Source: Rhodoblastus sphagnicola (GTDB lineage Bacteria; Pseudomonadota; Alphaproteobacteria; Rhizobiales; Beijerinckiaceae). Taken from it: a stretch of DNA of 64,000 nucleotides. The DNA is taken from positions 1 to 64,000 of the forward strand of contig NZ_NHSJ01000134.1 in assembly GCF_002937075.1 (NCBI RefSeq), given 5' to 3'. Position numbers and translations under genes: made by a program. Every line of letters starts with the position of its first letter. The first letter of the stretch is position 1. This document shows positions 10,270 to 20,258 of the stretch, one piece after another. The notes below the pieces were generated by a model, which was not told the origin of the DNA, did no database searches, and was given only the letters and a program-made list of their open reading frames with translations.

Positions 10270-12687
10270 ATGAACGTTCCCGTTTCAGCGCAGGATCTCA
10301 TCGATGACAGGGACGGGCGGGCGAAAGGCGCCGCCGCCTTGGATTCGGGGGAGTTGCGCCTGCTCGACGCCTACTGGCGCGCCGCCAATTATCTCTCGGT
10401 CGGCCAAATCTATCTCTATGACAATGCGCTGCTGCGCGAAAAGCTCACCCTTGCCCATGTCAAACCCTTGGTGGTCGGCCATTGGGGCACGACGCCGGGC
10501 CAGAATTTCATCTACGTCCATTTGAACCGGACGATCCGGCTGCACGATCTCGACATGATCTACATCGCCGGTCCCGGCCACGGCGGTCCGGCGCTGGTCG
10601 CCAACACCTATCTTGAGGGCAGCTACAGCGAAATCTATCCCAATGTCGGCCAAGACGAAGCCGGGATGAAGAAGCTGTTCAAGCAGTTCTCCTTTCCCGG
10701 CGGCGTTTCGAGCCATGTCGCCCCGACCACGCCCGGCTCCATCCACGAGGGCGGCGAACTCGGCTATTCGTTGAGTCACGCCTTCGGCGCCGCCTTCGAC
10801 AATCCCGGCCTGATCGTCGCCTGCGTCATCGGCGACGGCGAGGCCGAAACCGGCCCCCTGGCGACCTCCTGGCAGTCCAACAAGTTTCTCGATCCCGCAA
10901 CCGACGGCGCGGTTCTGCCGATCCTGCACCTCAACGGTTTCAAGATCAGCAATCCGACGCTGCTGGCGCGCATCGAGCCTGAAGAGCTTGAGCAATTCTT
11001 CCGAGGTTGCGGCTGGGATCCGCTGTTCGTCGAGGGCGACGAACCCCAGACCATGCACGTCCTGATGGCCGAGGCCGTAGAAACGGCGATCGCGCGCATC
11101 CAAGCGATTCAACAGAACGCCCGCGACAACAACGACCCCGCGCGGCCGCGCTGGCCGATGATCGTGCTGCGCTCCCCCAAAGGCTGGACCGGGCCGAAAC
11201 AGGTCGATGGCCTGAAAATCGAAGGCTCGTTTCGCGCCCATCAGGTTCCCCTGCTGGTTGACGCCGCGCATGCCGACCATGTCAGGTTGCTCGAAGCGTG
11301 GCTGCGGAGCTACGGGCCTGAACAGCTGTTCGACGAGAACGGAACCCTGATGGCGGAGATCGCGGCTCTGGCGCCGAAGGGCGACCGCCGTATGGGCGCC
11401 AATCCGCACGCCAATGGCGGCGTTCTTCTGCGCGACCTGCAAATGCCCGACTTTCGCGACCATGCGGTCGCCGTCCCCGCCCCAGGCGCCGTGACCGCGC
11501 AGGACACAATGGCGCTCGCCAAATTTCTGCGCGATGTCACGCGCCTGAACGAGGGCCAGCGCAACTTTCGCATCTTCGGTCCCGACGAGACGATTTCCAA
11601 CCTTCTTGGCGAGGTGTTCGAGGTCACCAACCGCCAATGGGAGGCGCGCGAAAACGCCGACGACGAGTTTCTGGCGCCGCAGGGTCGCGTGCTGGATTCC
11701 ATGCTCAGCGAGCATCAATGCCAGGGCTGGCTCGAAGGTTATCTGCTGACCGGGCGCCACGGTCTGTTCAACTCCTACGAAGCCTTCATCCGCATCGTCG
11801 ATTCCATGTTCAGCCAGCATGCCAAATGGCTGAAGGTCACGCTGGAACTGCCGTGGCGGCGCAAGATCGCCTCGCTGAACTACCTGCTCGCCTCCCACGT
11901 CTGGCAGCAGGACCACAATGGCTTCACCCATCAGGATCCCGGCTTCCTCGATCATGTCATCAACAAGAAGGCCGACATCGTCCGGGTCTATCTGCCCCCG
12001 GACGCCAATTGCCTGCTGTCGGTGTTCGACCATTGCCTGCGCACCCGGCACTACGTCAACGTGGTCGTCGCGGGCAAGCACGCCATGCCGCAATGGCTGA
12101 CCATGGAGCAGGCCATTGTCCATTGCACCGAGGGCGTCGGCATCTGGCAATGGGCGTCCAACGACCAGGACGGCGAACCCGATGTCGTCATGGCCGGCTG
12201 CGGCGACACCCCCATGCTCGAAGTCTTGGCGGCCGTCACCATCCTGCGCCAGCATCTGCCGGAGCTGAGAATCCGCGTGATCAATGTGGTCGATCTGATG
12301 CGGCTCCAGCCGAGCGCGGAACATCCGCACGGCCTCAGCGAAATCGCCTATGACTCGCTGTTCACGACGGACAAGCCGATCGTGTTCGCATTCCACGGCT
12401 ATGCGTCGCTGGTCCACGGATTGACCTACCGCCGCGCCAACCGCAACCTGCATGTGCGCGGGTACAAGGAAGAGGGCACGATCACCACGGCCTTCGACAT
12501 GCGCGTGCAAAACGACATCGATCGCTTCCATCTGGTGCAGGACGTGGTCGACAAATTGCCCAATCCGGGCAGCAAGGGCGCCTATCTGAAACAGGCGATG
12601 CGCGACAAGCTCATCGAACACAAGCACTACATCGACGCGCACGGCGAGGATATGCCGGAGATCCGCAACTGGATGTGGGGCGCGTAA
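10270..12687 (+). CDS. xfp: Xylulose-5-phosphate/fructose-6-phosphate phosphoketolase
   Basis: Thiamine-diphosphate enzyme that splits xylulose-5-P or fructose-6-P with phosphate to acetyl-P plus glyceraldehyde-3-P or erythrose-4-P. The 805-residue length is standard. Motifs are [11 protein letters not shown] near the N-terminus, [35 protein letters not shown] (ThDP site) and [19 protein letters not shown]. It is the first gene of a short operon with a class I aldolase (22 bp downstream) and a histidine phosphatase. No acetate kinase or phosphotransacetylase gene is within the window. Confidence 0.96.
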   Translation: MNVPVSAQDLIDDRDGRAKGAAALDSGELRLLDAYWRAANYLSVGQIYLYDNALLREKLTLAHVKPLVVGHWGTTPGQNFIYVHLNRTIRLHDLDMIYIAGPGHGGPALVANTYLEGSYSEIYPNVGQDEAGMKKLFKQFSFPGGVSSHVAPTTPGSIHEGGELGYSLSHAFGAAFDNPGLIVACVIGDGEAETGPLATSWQSNKFLDPATDGAVLPILHLNGFKISNPTLLARIEPEELEQFFRGCGWDPLFVEGDEPQTMHVLMAEAVETAIARIQAIQQNARDNNDPARPRWPMIVLRSPKGWTGPKQVDGLKIEGSFRAHQVPLLVDAAHADHVRLLEAWLRSYGPEQLFDENGTLMAEIAALAPKGDRRMGANPHANGGVLLRDLQMPDFRDHAVAVPAPGAVTAQDTMALAKFLRDVTRLNEGQRNFRIFGPDETISNLLGEVFEVTNRQWEARENADDEFLAPQGRVLDSMLSEHQCQGWLEGYLLTGRHGLFNSYEAFIRIVDSMFSQHAKWLKVTLELPWRRKIASLNYLLASHVWQQDHNGFTHQDPGFLDHVINKKADIVRVYLPPDANCLLSVFDHCLRTRHYVNVVVAGKHAMPQWLTMEQAIVHCTEGVGIWQWASNDQDGEPDVVMAGCGDTPMLEVLAAVTILRQHLPELRIRVINVVDLMRLQPSAEHPHGLSEIAYDSLFTTDKPIVFAFHGYASLVHGLTYRRANRNLHVRGYKEEGTITTAFDMRVQNDIDRFHLVQDVVDKLPNPGSKGAYLKQAMRDKLIEHKHYIDAHGEDMPEIRNWMWGA

Positions 12688-12709
12688 AGTCGAGCAAGGA
12701 CAGTTGGAC

Positions 12710-13735
12710 ATGAACAATCTGGTGGAGACCGCCCGGCTGATGCTCGCCGATCCCAAGGGCCTGCTGGCGATGGACGAGAGCCCCGGCACTTGCAACAAGA
12801 GGTTTGCGCAGGCGGGAATCGAACAGACCGAGGAGTCGCGGCGCCGCTATCGGGAGTTGATCCTCACCACCCCCGGCCTCGCGGATTACGTGAGCGGCGT
12901 CATCCTCCATGACGAAACCATCCGCCAGTCGCGGGCGGATGGAACGCCCTTCGTCAAGCTCATCTCCGACGCGGGGATCATAGCGGGCGTCAAGGTCGAT
13001 ACCGGCGCCAAGGATCTCGCCGGCCATACCGGAGAGAAGATCACCGAAGGTCTCGACGGCTTGCGCGAGCGCCTTCGCGATTATTTTGCAATGGGCGCAA
13101 GATTCGCCAAATGGCGCGCGGTGATCGCCTTGGGCGACAGCCTCCCCACAAACGCCTGCATCGACGCCAACGCCCACGCGCTGGCGCGCTACGCCGCTTT
13201 GTGTCAGGACGCGGGCCTCGTGGCCATTGTCGAGCCGGAAGTGCTGATGGAGGGCGATCATTCGCTGGCCCGCTGCCAGCGGGCGACCGAGCAGGTTTTG
13301 CGCGCCGTTTTCGAACAGCTTTACGTTCAAAACGTCGCGCTCGACGCGATCATTCTCAAGCCCAACATGGTCCTGCCGGGACTGAGCTGTCACGTGCAAC
13401 CGAGCGCGGACAAGGTCGCGGATGCGACGATCCAGGCCTTTCGCCGCGTCGTTCCGGCGGCGACCGCGGGTATCGCGTTTCTGTCCGGCGGGCAGAGCGG
13501 CGAACTCGCTTCCGTCCGCCTGAACGCGATGAATGCGAAATTCAAGGCGCCGAGCGCGGCGGCGCCGTGGCCCCTGACGTTTTCGTTCTCGCGCGCGCTC
13601 CAGCACCCGGCGCTCGGGATCTGGGCCGGCAAGGACGCCAACACGGAGGCCGCGCAACGCGCGCTGCTCCACCGCGCCAAATGCAACAGCGCGGCGCGGC
13701 GCGGGCAATATGCCCCGTCGATGGAAGTTTCATGA
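12710..13735 (+). CDS. Class I fructose-bisphosphate aldolase
   Basis: Cleaves fructose-1,6-bisphosphate through a Schiff-base lysine, without metal. The ATG at 12710 follows AAGGA with 9-nt spacing; a TTG six bases upstream is less likely. The 341-residue protein shows LLAMDESPGTCNKRF near the N-terminus, Glu in VEPEVLM, the Schiff-base Lys217 in IILKPNMVLPG and the FLSGGQSGE phosphate-binding loop. It lies between xfp and the histidine phosphatase and overlaps the latter by ATGA, which suggests translational coupling. It could supply or drain triose and hexose phosphates around the phosphoketolase. Confidence 0.95.
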   Translation: MNNLVETARLMLADPKGLLAMDESPGTCNKRFAQAGIEQTEESRRRYRELILTTPGLADYVSGVILHDETIRQSRADGTPFVKLISDAGIIAGVKVDTGAKDLAGHTGEKITEGLDGLRERLRDYFAMGARFAKWRAVIALGDSLPTNACIDANAHALARYAALCQDAGLVAIVEPEVLMEGDHSLARCQRATEQVLRAVFEQLYVQNVALDAIILKPNMVLPGLSCHVQPSADKVADATIQAFRRVVPAATAGIAFLSGGQSGELASVRLNAMNAKFKAPSAAAPWPLTFSFSRALQHPALGIWAGKDANTEAAQRALLHRAKCNSAARRGQYAPSMEVS

Positions 13736-14352
13736 CATTGACGACGGGCGACGTCATCGCGAAACGTCAGCGCATCTTCTTGTTTCGGCACGGGGAAACG
13801 GAATGGTCGCTGGCGGGCCGGCACACGGGCAAAACCGACGTACCTCTGACCGCCCATGGCGAGCAACAGGCGCGCGCGCTGCGTCCCTGGATCGCCGCGA
13901 CGGCTTTTTCCCACGTGCTGGCGAGCCCGCGCGCTCGCGCCATCGCGACCTGCCAACTCTGCGGCGCCAGCAGCCAGGCTGAAATCGACCCGGACCTGAT
14001 GGAATGGGATTACGGCGCCTATGATGGCCGCCGCACGGTCGATATCGTCGGGAGCCGGCCGGGATGGAACCTGTTTCTCGACGGCTGTCCAAACGGAGAA
14101 ACGCCCGCCGACGTCGGCGTTCGCGCGGATCGGCTGATCGCGCGGCTCAGGACGATGAGCGGCGATATCGCGCTGTTTTCGCATGGCCAGTTCGGCGCCG
14201 TGCTCGGCGCGCGATGGATCGGGCTGGCGCTGGCCGAAGCGCGGCATTTTTCGCTCGACCCGGCGTCGATGAGCGTTCTGAGTTTCGATCCCGACCATCT
14301 TGAGGTTGCCGTGATCGCGTTGTGGAACGCCACCCCGACGCCGGCGCCATAA
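13732..14352 (+). CDS. Histidine phosphatase (phosphoglycerate mutase-like)
   Basis: Histidine phosphatase superfamily with catalytic His in IFLFRHGETEWS and second His in ALFSHGQFGAV. The 206-residue protein has the small-enzyme length. The start ATG overlaps the aldolase stop (ATGA). Substrate cannot be read from sequence: sugar-phosphate or phosphoglycerate phosphatase are both plausible, and operon membership with xfp and aldolase favours a sugar phosphate. Confidence 0.85.
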   Translation: MTLTTGDVIAKRQRIFLFRHGETEWSLAGRHTGKTDVPLTAHGEQQARALRPWIAATAFSHVLASPRARAIATCQLCGASSQAEIDPDLMEWDYGAYDGRRTVDIVGSRPGWNLFLDGCPNGETPADVGVRADRLIARLRTMSGDIALFSHGQFGAVLGARWIGLALAEARHFSLDPASMSVLSFDPDHLEVAVIALWNATPTPAP

Positions 14353-14407
14353 CGGGCGCCTCCGCGCCCCGGTTCGGAGCCTTGACCGCTTGTGACAGGT
14401 AAACGGG

Positions 14408-14875
14408 ATGCCCCCGACTCCTTGCGCGCCCCCTCGCGCCCTCGCCGCCGTCATCACGCCCCATGGAGCGCTGCGTCTCGAAAGCGTGGATGGCGAGGCG
14501 ACGATCGAAAACGCCGAAGCAGCAGCGCGGATCCAAGCGGCGTTCGCGCGCGGCGCCGGTCATGGGCTCGCGCAACGCGGCCTTGCCGAAGCGGGCGGGC
14601 GCCTGCCGGCCGACCTCGCGTTCTGGCGCAGTTTCGCCCTGCGTTTCACCGCAGCCCGCTGTGCGGGCGGGGGAGCCTGCGGCATGCGCCGCTCGGCGCG
14701 GCCCTGCGCGAATATGCCGACGCGAGCGCCAAGGTCGATGTGCTCAAACTGTTGGAGCCGGTCAGCCGCGCCAGCGAAGCCTGCGACGGGCTGAAGGAGA
14801 TTGTGGAGTCCGGCGAGATTTTCCATCCCCTGCGCTGGACGCCCGCCGACGCGATGCGACTGCTTCAGGATGTCG
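14408..14875 (+). pseudogene. N-terminal fragment of SNF2/DEAD-box-type helicase, frameshifted
   Basis: The reading frame from ATG 14408 gives TPHGALRLES...FARGAGHGL...LPADLAFWRSFALRF, which resembles the start of large bacterial SNF2-family helicases. Near 14660-14690 the coding signal moves to another frame and continues as KLLEPVSR...SGEIFHPLRWTPADA until about 14875. There it stops abruptly against the reversed glucoamylase fragment. Family assignment is by resemblance only, but the frame change and abrupt end show that the gene is dead. Confidence 0.5.
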
Positions 14876-15221
14876 CGCGCCCGTCGAGCCGGCTCAAGCC
14901 CTGGCTGAATTCGACGAATTCGCCGAACAGCCTCAAGCCCTCGTCGCGAAGGGTTCCGTCCTCGATGAGATAGCGCAACCCATCGATGACGATGGAGGAA
15001 TCGCGCAGCCAGTGGAAGCAATAGTCCGGATTTTCAGCGCCATCGGTCGAGGCGACGATCGAGCCGCGCGCCGGCCGGACGGTCTGGCCGTAATTGCGGC
15101 GATGCCTGACCACATGCGTCGCCGAGATGGCGAGCGGCATGAGTTCGGCGCAGCGGCCGTATTGGCGGGTGAGCCAGTCGTTCAATCCCACGCTCAAGGG
15201 TTCGAGATCCGGTTTGTTCAT
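14865..15221 (-). pseudogene. Truncated GH15 glucoamylase, N-terminal fragment
   Basis: From ATG 15221 the product reads about 115 residues and contains LNDWLTRQYG and YCFHWLRDSSIVIDGLRYLI, the N-terminal signature of bacterial GH15 glucan glucosidases (normally about 600 residues). It stops after FSQGLSRLDG at the junction with the helicase fragment. The two truncated genes meet tail to tail, as expected from a deletion or an inversion with deletion. The enzyme cannot be functional in this form. Confidence 0.7.
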
Positions 15222-15497
15222 GGGAAGCCTCTTTTCGCATCGGCGTCGCGCCCCGAAGGTTGCGGGCCGAACCGATGATACGCCCGAACAATGGATCGGC
15301 GCCTTGCGATCCCACAACGTTGACCGGCGTCAGTCGGTCGTCTCCGTCCAGCCCGTCAGGAACCTGTGTCGCTTCGTCCCGCAGGCGCAAGCGGAGATTT
15401 TCAAGCCGCCGCCCGATCCATCGGCGTCGCCAAAATCCGCGAAGGCCTCAAAATGCCCGCCAAGCGGCGATACCGTCGTCGGATCGCTGTCGCTCGA

Positions 15498-16394
15498 TTA
15501 AAGCACTGGTTCGGGTGTAAGGCTCGCCCGCATCGCCGCGCCGTCGCGACCCGGGGATACGCCGAACAGACGGCGATAATCGCGGGTGAACTGCGACGGG
15601 CTTTCATATCCGATCGCGTAGCCGACCGAAGCCACGCCGCCTTCCGTAAGCAGCAACCGACGCGCCTCCTGCAAACGGATCTGCTTTTGGAACTGCACCG
15701 GCGTAAGCATCGTCACCGCCTTGAAGTGGCGGTGGAAGCTCGGAATGCTCATATGAGCAAGCGCCGCGAGATCGGCGACCCGCAATGCCTCCATGAAGTG
15801 ATTGCGGATCCAGGCGGTGACGCGACCGATGCGCGCGGCATGGCTTTCCGCAAGGCCGATCTGACGCAAAGTCACGCCCAATCGTCCACAGAGCAATCGC
15901 CAGACAATCTCACGTCGGATCAACGGCGCGAGGACGGCGAGATCGCGCGGCGTGTCGAGCAGGGCGAACAATCGCATGAGAGGATCGTGCAGATCGGCGT
16001 CAAGATCGGTCGTCGTCAGCACCGAGACGGTTGAGGTGTCGGCGAGCGCCGTCGACTGTTCGACCAGAAGCTCCGTGACCATTGTCGGATCGATGGCGAG
16101 GCTGAAAGCCAGGTAAGGCCTGTCCGGCGACGCTTCGGAGATTCGTGAGGTGACGGGCACGTCGATCGAGGCGAGCAGGCCCTGACCCGCGCGATAGCGG
16201 AACGATTGCTCGCCAAGCATACTGACCTTAGCGCCTTGCAGGACAACACAGAACGACGGGCGATAGACCGCGCGGATCAGGCCGCTCGGCGTCTCGGCGC
16301 GGGTGAGCAGCAGACCGTCCAAGGGCGCCTCGCGTCCAAAGCGCCGATATTGGCGATCGACGATCGGGATAAGGGCGTCGAGGGGCGTTGTCAT
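15498..16394 (-). CDS. AraC-family transcriptional regulator
   Basis: 298-residue regulator with an N-terminal cupin-like AraC_N domain (about 20-170, PSFCVVLQGAK) and two C-terminal helix-turn-helix motifs (about 195-290: HMSIPSFHRHFKAVT and GYESPSQFTRDYRRLFG). It is divergent from the aldo/keto reductase, an arrangement seen often for AraC_N regulators that control a neighbouring oxidoreductase. The inducer is unknown; small aldehydes or alcohols are typical for this group. Confidence 0.88.
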   Translation of the reverse strand: MTTPLDALIPIVDRQYRRFGREAPLDGLLLTRAETPSGLIRAVYRPSFCVVLQGAKVSMLGEQSFRYRAGQGLLASIDVPVTSRISEASPDRPYLAFSLAIDPTMVTELLVEQSTALADTSTVSVLTTTDLDADLHDPLMRLFALLDTPRDLAVLAPLIRREIVWRLLCGRLGVTLRQIGLAESHAARIGRVTAWIRNHFMEALRVADLAALAHMSIPSFHRHFKAVTMLTPVQFQKQIRLQEARRLLLTEGGVASVGYAIGYESPSQFTRDYRRLFGVSPGRDGAAMRASLTPEPVL

Positions 16395-16544
16395 GTCTTG
16401 ATCCTAATCGATCCTTCACGCCGACGCACCGGCCATACGCACGAGTTGATAGGATCGTGCAAGACTCTGAGAGGATCGGCGTCGCGCCAACGGGATGGAG
16501 GGCGGTATCAGATATCTATTCCAGCCCAACCAAGGAGTCTTCTT

Positions 16545-17561
16545 ATGCGTATGCGTCAGCTTGGCCAGAGCGGCCTGTTCGTTTCCGAATTTTGCCTGGG
16601 GACGATGACCTTCGGCGGCGCCGAAGGCATATGGAGTCAAATCGGGCAGTTGCGGCAAGATGAGGCCGATGCCCTGATCAAGACCGCGATCGAGGCCGGC
16701 ATCAATTTCATCGATACCGCCAACATCTATGCTGGCGGAGACAGCGAGCGCATCCTGGGCCAATCTCTGAAAAACCTCGGCATCTCGCGCGATGAGGTGG
16801 TGATCGCGACCAAAGTGCTCGGACCGATGGGCGCGGGACCGAACGCGCGTGGCGCCTCGCGCGGCCATATTCTCAGCCAATGCAAGGCGAGCCTGCTGCG
16901 CCTCGGACTCGATCATATCGACCTCTATCAAATTCATGGTTTCGATCCGGCGACGCCGATTGTGGAAACGCTGGAGGCGCTCGATACGCTCGTGCGCCAG
17001 GGACATGTCCGCTACATCGGCCTTTCCAACTGGGCGGCGTGGCAGGTGATGAAGGCGGTCGGGATAACACAGGCGCGGCAGCTCGCGCCGATCCTGTCGC
17101 TGCAAGCCTATTACACGCTGGCGGGCCGCGATCTGGAACGCGAAATCTTGCCGATGTTGAGGTCCGAGAAAATCGGGCTGATGGTCTGGAGCCCGCTCGC
17201 CGGCGGCTTCCTCTCAGGCAAATATGACCGCGACGGCAAGGGCGTCGATGGTCGGCGCGCGCGTTTCGACTTCCCGCCGGTGGACCGCGATCGGGGTTTC
17301 GCGGCGATAGAGGCGATGCGCGCCATCGCCGAGGCGAAAGGCGTGAGCGTCGCTCAGATCGCGCTTGCGTGGCTTTTGAGCCAGGATGTCGTCACCAGCG
17401 TGATCATCGGCGCAAAGCGCGTCGAGCAACTCCGGGATAATATCAGCGCGACGCAGGTGACGCTCGACCAGGCCGATCTCGCCGCCCTCGATGCCGTCAC
17501 CAAACTGCCGGCCGAGTATCCAGGTTGGATGCTCGAGCGGCAGGGCGCCTACCGAGCCTGA
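16545..17561 (+). CDS. Aldo/keto reductase
   Basis: NADP-dependent aldo/keto reductase of 338 residues. The catalytic tetrad is visible: Asp and Tyr in FIDTANIYAGG, Lys in VVIATKVLG and His in YQIHGFD. The cofactor-binding segment VIIGAKRVEQLRDN is near the C-terminus. The ATG at 16545 follows AAGGAG by 8 nt; a second ATG six bases later is possible. It is probably controlled by the divergent AraC regulator. Physiological substrate is unknown. Confidence 0.92.
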   Translation: MRMRQLGQSGLFVSEFCLGTMTFGGAEGIWSQIGQLRQDEADALIKTAIEAGINFIDTANIYAGGDSERILGQSLKNLGISRDEVVIATKVLGPMGAGPNARGASRGHILSQCKASLLRLGLDHIDLYQIHGFDPATPIVETLEALDTLVRQGHVRYIGLSNWAAWQVMKAVGITQARQLAPILSLQAYYTLAGRDLEREILPMLRSEKIGLMVWSPLAGGFLSGKYDRDGKGVDGRRARFDFPPVDRDRGFAAIEAMRAIAEAKGVSVAQIALAWLLSQDVVTSVIIGAKRVEQLRDNISATQVTLDQADLAALDAVTKLPAEYPGWMLERQGAYRA

Positions 17562-17846
17562 CGCGGAAGCTATACCCGCAGTTCAAGTGACTCACGCCAT
17601 TACGAAGGACGCCTGATCATTATGATTTCCTTACAATGCGTCGGCGCCCGTCGTTGGCAAAGACGTAGCCTTGCGCCAGTGACGAAGCGCAAACCTGGAC
17701 GGCGAGAATGGGTGTGTCGAAATGGAAGACCGCACCGACGTTCATCCAAAAATATTATTTCATATCAATATATTCGTTGCGTGACTTGCGCAGACAAGCG
17801 GAGGTGATCTGGTCCGCTTTGGCCTGTCCGTTCGGGCTTGAGTTGC

Positions 17847-17952
17847 TAGAGCATCTTCAAGCGAAGTGGATGCCGGTTCGCGTGAAGAAAATGCGTAAAA
17901 ACAAAAAGCTAGAGCGCATTCGGTGAACGTGTGTTCACCGAATGCGCTCTAG
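17847..17952. repeat. Dispersed intergenic repeat with 20-bp perfect stem
   Basis: The gap 17562-18104 holds no recognisable gene but contains this element. The left part (GCGAAGTGGATGCCGGTTCG, then AAAACAAAAA) is shared in reverse orientation with the element between the two nitrogenase-like genes (34031-34150). The right part is a perfect 20-bp inverted repeat with a 4-nt loop (17909-17928 / 17933-17952). It belongs to a class of non-coding repeat frequent in Hyphomicrobiales. Confidence 0.85.
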
Positions 17953-18104
17953 ACCGAGCCGGGGCGCGCCAAGCCAAACCCGTCGTTAATCTCGAAATAC
18001 GCTTTTATGCTGTCGGGTCTTTTTCTGTATCGAATGCTTACGCTGACCCGGTGTACATCGCCGCCGCGGTCTACAACCCGGATCGCTCAGCTCTGGGCAA
18101 AAAC

Positions 18105-18338
18105 ATGCGCTTTCCCTCGAATGCCGTCCAAGCGCGAAATATTCAGCGCGCGGTCGCGGATTTGCAATTTGTCGTCGGTCAGGATGAAGAAGGCCATTGG
18201 GTGGCCATGGAGTCCAACGGAGGCGGCGGCGGATTATTCGTCAGTCGAGAAGCCGCCGTGAAATACGCGGCAAGCGAGGCTGGCCGCCGTTCGAACGTCC
18301 TGATTTTTGCGAGGGCGCCCGTGGCGGTCTGGAAATAG
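18105..18338 (+). CDS. Small DUF2188-like hypothetical protein
   Basis: 77-residue reading frame ending FVSREAAVKYAASEAGRRSN...VAVWK. The pattern (short beta strand, gly-rich turn, helix with A-x-x-Y-A) resembles DUF2188-like small proteins. The frame is open further upstream but runs into the dispersed repeat, so I place the start at ATG 18105, with no clear ribosome-binding site. It lies in a decayed region and may itself be a remnant. Confidence 0.4.
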   Translation: MRFPSNAVQARNIQRAVADLQFVVGQDEEGHWVAMESNGGGGGLFVSREAAVKYAASEAGRRSNVLIFARAPVAVWK

Positions 18339-18542
18339 AAGATTTTCGGCGTCTCCGGCATTTGCCTCGCCCGCATGTCTCAAACGGCGAGAAGCAATAT
18401 CGAAGCTTTGGCCGCCCACGACAGCCCGACAGCGTGAAAGCGCGCGCGTCCCTTGCGCCTTTTGCGCCGGTGGGCTTGAATTTTCTGGGAGGCTCGGTGT
18501 TTACGTTGGGCTTCTGGTCGGGATGCGCCGCGTCTTGAGCGC

Positions 18543-18812
18543 GTGGCGGCGACGCTTCACCGATACGACGAAATCGTCGCGGTGGATGACGTCGACGCCT
18601 ATCGCCTCGCCCGCGAACTCGCCAGCACAGAAGGGAGTTCCGTCGGCCCGTCTTCGGGAGCGGCGCTGTGGAGCGCCATGAAGGTGTTGTCGCGCCCGGA
18701 AAACCTGGGCGCCACCGCAGTTGTTATTCTCCCCGATTCCGGCGAGCGTTACCTCTCGGCGGGGATCTTCGCACGTGGCGCGGACGGGTCGAAAGAGGCC
18801 GCCAGCGCATGA
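18543..18812 (+). pseudogene. C-terminal fragment of cysteine synthase
   Basis: The frame contains DAYRLARELASTEGSSVGPS, SGAALWSAMK and VILPDSGERYLSAG. This is the C-terminal PLP-phosphate-binding and end segment of CysK-type O-acetylserine sulfhydrylases. The N-terminal two-thirds, including the catalytic lysine, are not found upstream. Only about 75 recognisable residues remain, so this is a gene remnant. Confidence 0.75.
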
Positions 18813-19290
18813 TTTTCGAGCGAAGCTATGCGGTGGTTTTCGTCTTCGACGGGGCGCTGCTGGTGGGATGCGGCCGCGCCACCTCCGACGGTTACCATAG
18901 ACTGACGGCGCCATCCTCGTGGCCATTTCGTCGGCGCAGGGCGGGGCGTCGAAGACGCAAGGGCTGCCGACGCGGTCATTTCCCGTCGTCGCCATTGGAG
19001 AGGATGCTGCGCATTGTGTCCCTCATTCGACCATGTCCGGACCGCTGTCGAGCCACTTGTCGAGTTTTCTCGCAGGCATGACCTCGCCTTCAGGTCCCTC
19101 GATGCGGACGACTTCGGCGCAATCCCGGTCGAGCGCGCGAGCATGGGTCAGCGCGCTCCTTTCCATCGGACATGGAGGCGAGGGCGTCTCCCAGTTCATC
19201 GCTTCGATAGACCACGAACCAGCGCATGAGAACGACCGAATTACAGGTCGTGAACGGGTAGCGCTGGCGCGACGGCCCGGCGGCGGCGAG
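18813..19290. other. Gap with a possible broken small gene
   Basis: No intact gene is recognised. On the minus strand, 19228 to 19023 looks like a short gene split by a frameshift. One frame begins MRWFVVYRSDELGDALASM and another ends EVVRIEGPEGEVMPARKLDK just before a stop. Its composition is protein-like, but no family was recognised. Confidence 0.3.
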
Positions 19291-19497
19291 TCATTTCGAG
19301 TAGGCGGATAGCCAGGCCTCGGCCTCCTCCAACGAAAAAGAATATTCGTGATCGGCGGCACCGGAGCGCATCCTGGCGCCCTCCGCCACATTCATGATGT
19401 AGAAACGGCCATGGCTGTTGCCATGCCCTGCTTTTTCCAAGTGAAAACCCTTGCGCTCAGCCAGCTTCTGGACGCGCTTCTCATCCGCATTGCTCAA
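19291..19497 (-). CDS. Small hypothetical protein, TTG start
   Basis: 68-residue product with charged N-terminus, GHGNSHGRFYIMNV in the middle and a C-terminal helix ending EEAEAWLSAY. A strong GGAGGAG ribosome-binding site eight bases before a TTG decides the start. I do not recognise the family; the pattern fits a small cytoplasmic protein. It lies 50 bp downstream of pth2 on the same strand and may be co-transcribed. Confidence 0.55.
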   Translation of the reverse strand: MSNADEKRVQKLAERKGFHLEKAGHGNSHGRFYIMNVAEGARMRSGAADHEYSFSLEEAEAWLSAYSK

Positions 19498-19547
19498 GGT
19501 GTTTCTCCTCCAAACAGTTCAACCGCGCAGTCATCGCACGCCACCAG

Positions 19548-19889
19548 CTACTTCAGCAAAACCAGCGCGCCGGTCAACGCATCAATCTCCCGGATGGGGG
19601 CTGGACCGAGTCCAAGGCAGGTCACGGTCCCCGCGGCGACAACGGTCCTCCCGGCGTCCCTGACGAGATACGCGGGGATGTCCGCTTCGCGCGCCCGCCG
19701 AAGCATCATGTCGAGTTGCGCCTCGTTTTGACCATCGAGGACAATCTTCGGCATGCCAACGTCGAGCCATTTCTGCCTGTTTGCGTTGGTGGCGACCAGG
19801 AAGGCCGCAATGGAAGCATGAGCCACCTGCGCCGCCATTTTTCCGGGCGGCAGCGCAAGAGCGCTGTTGACCAGCAAGACCTGTTTCAT
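19548..19889 (-). CDS. Pth2-type peptidyl-tRNA hydrolase family protein
   Basis: 113-residue protein matching the archaeal/eukaryotic-type Pth2 fold: KQVLLVNSALALPPGKMAAQ followed by VAHAS at the N-terminus, and LVRDAGRTVVAAGT and GLGPAPIREIDALTG at the C-terminus. Pth2 releases peptides from stalled peptidyl-tRNA. Most bacteria rely on the unrelated Pth1, so this copy is probably accessory. Start ATG 19889 is the first one that gives the conserved N-terminus. Confidence 0.75.
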   Translation of the reverse strand: MKQVLLVNSALALPPGKMAAQVAHASIAAFLVATNANRQKWLDVGMPKIVLDGQNEAQLDMMLRRAREADIPAYLVRDAGRTVVAAGTVTCLGLGPAPIREIDALTGALVLLK

Positions 19890-20049
19890 GCGCGCAATAT
19901 AACCTTGGTTTTCAAGCCGCCGAAGAGCGATTCCGGTTCGACCGCTCTTGCCGGCGACTGACCCGCCAGCGCAACGCCTTCCGACCTCAAGACGCATGGC
20001 GCCTGCGGGCCGAAGGCGCAAGGATTATGGCGCCTTCCTGCGCCCCGCG

Positions 20050-20258
20050 TCACGAATCTTCGCCCGCGTCCAATATCCATGTCCGTTGCGCGAACGCCAC
20101 GTCGATGCGCTCTCGTCCGAACAGGGCTCCAAGCTCTACCGCCAATTCGTGCAACATCGCCTCGATCGCGTCGTCGGCGCGTGCGCCGATCGTCTGGATC
20201 CTCGTCTGTTCCGTCAGGTCGCGCGGACGCGTGACCTGACCGGCAAAGGCGGACGCAG
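20050..20258 (-). pseudogene. Start-less reading frame, probable gene fragment
   Basis: A protein-like frame (RPRDLTEQTRIQTIGARADD ... LHELAVELGALFGRERIDVA) ends at a TGA at 20050. It has no in-frame start until an internal ATG at 20157, and it emerges from the 3' end of the tonB-like gene in another frame. It may be the tail of a gene truncated when the present neighbour arrived. Family not recognised. Nothing else is seen in the 370-bp gap around it. Confidence 0.3.
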
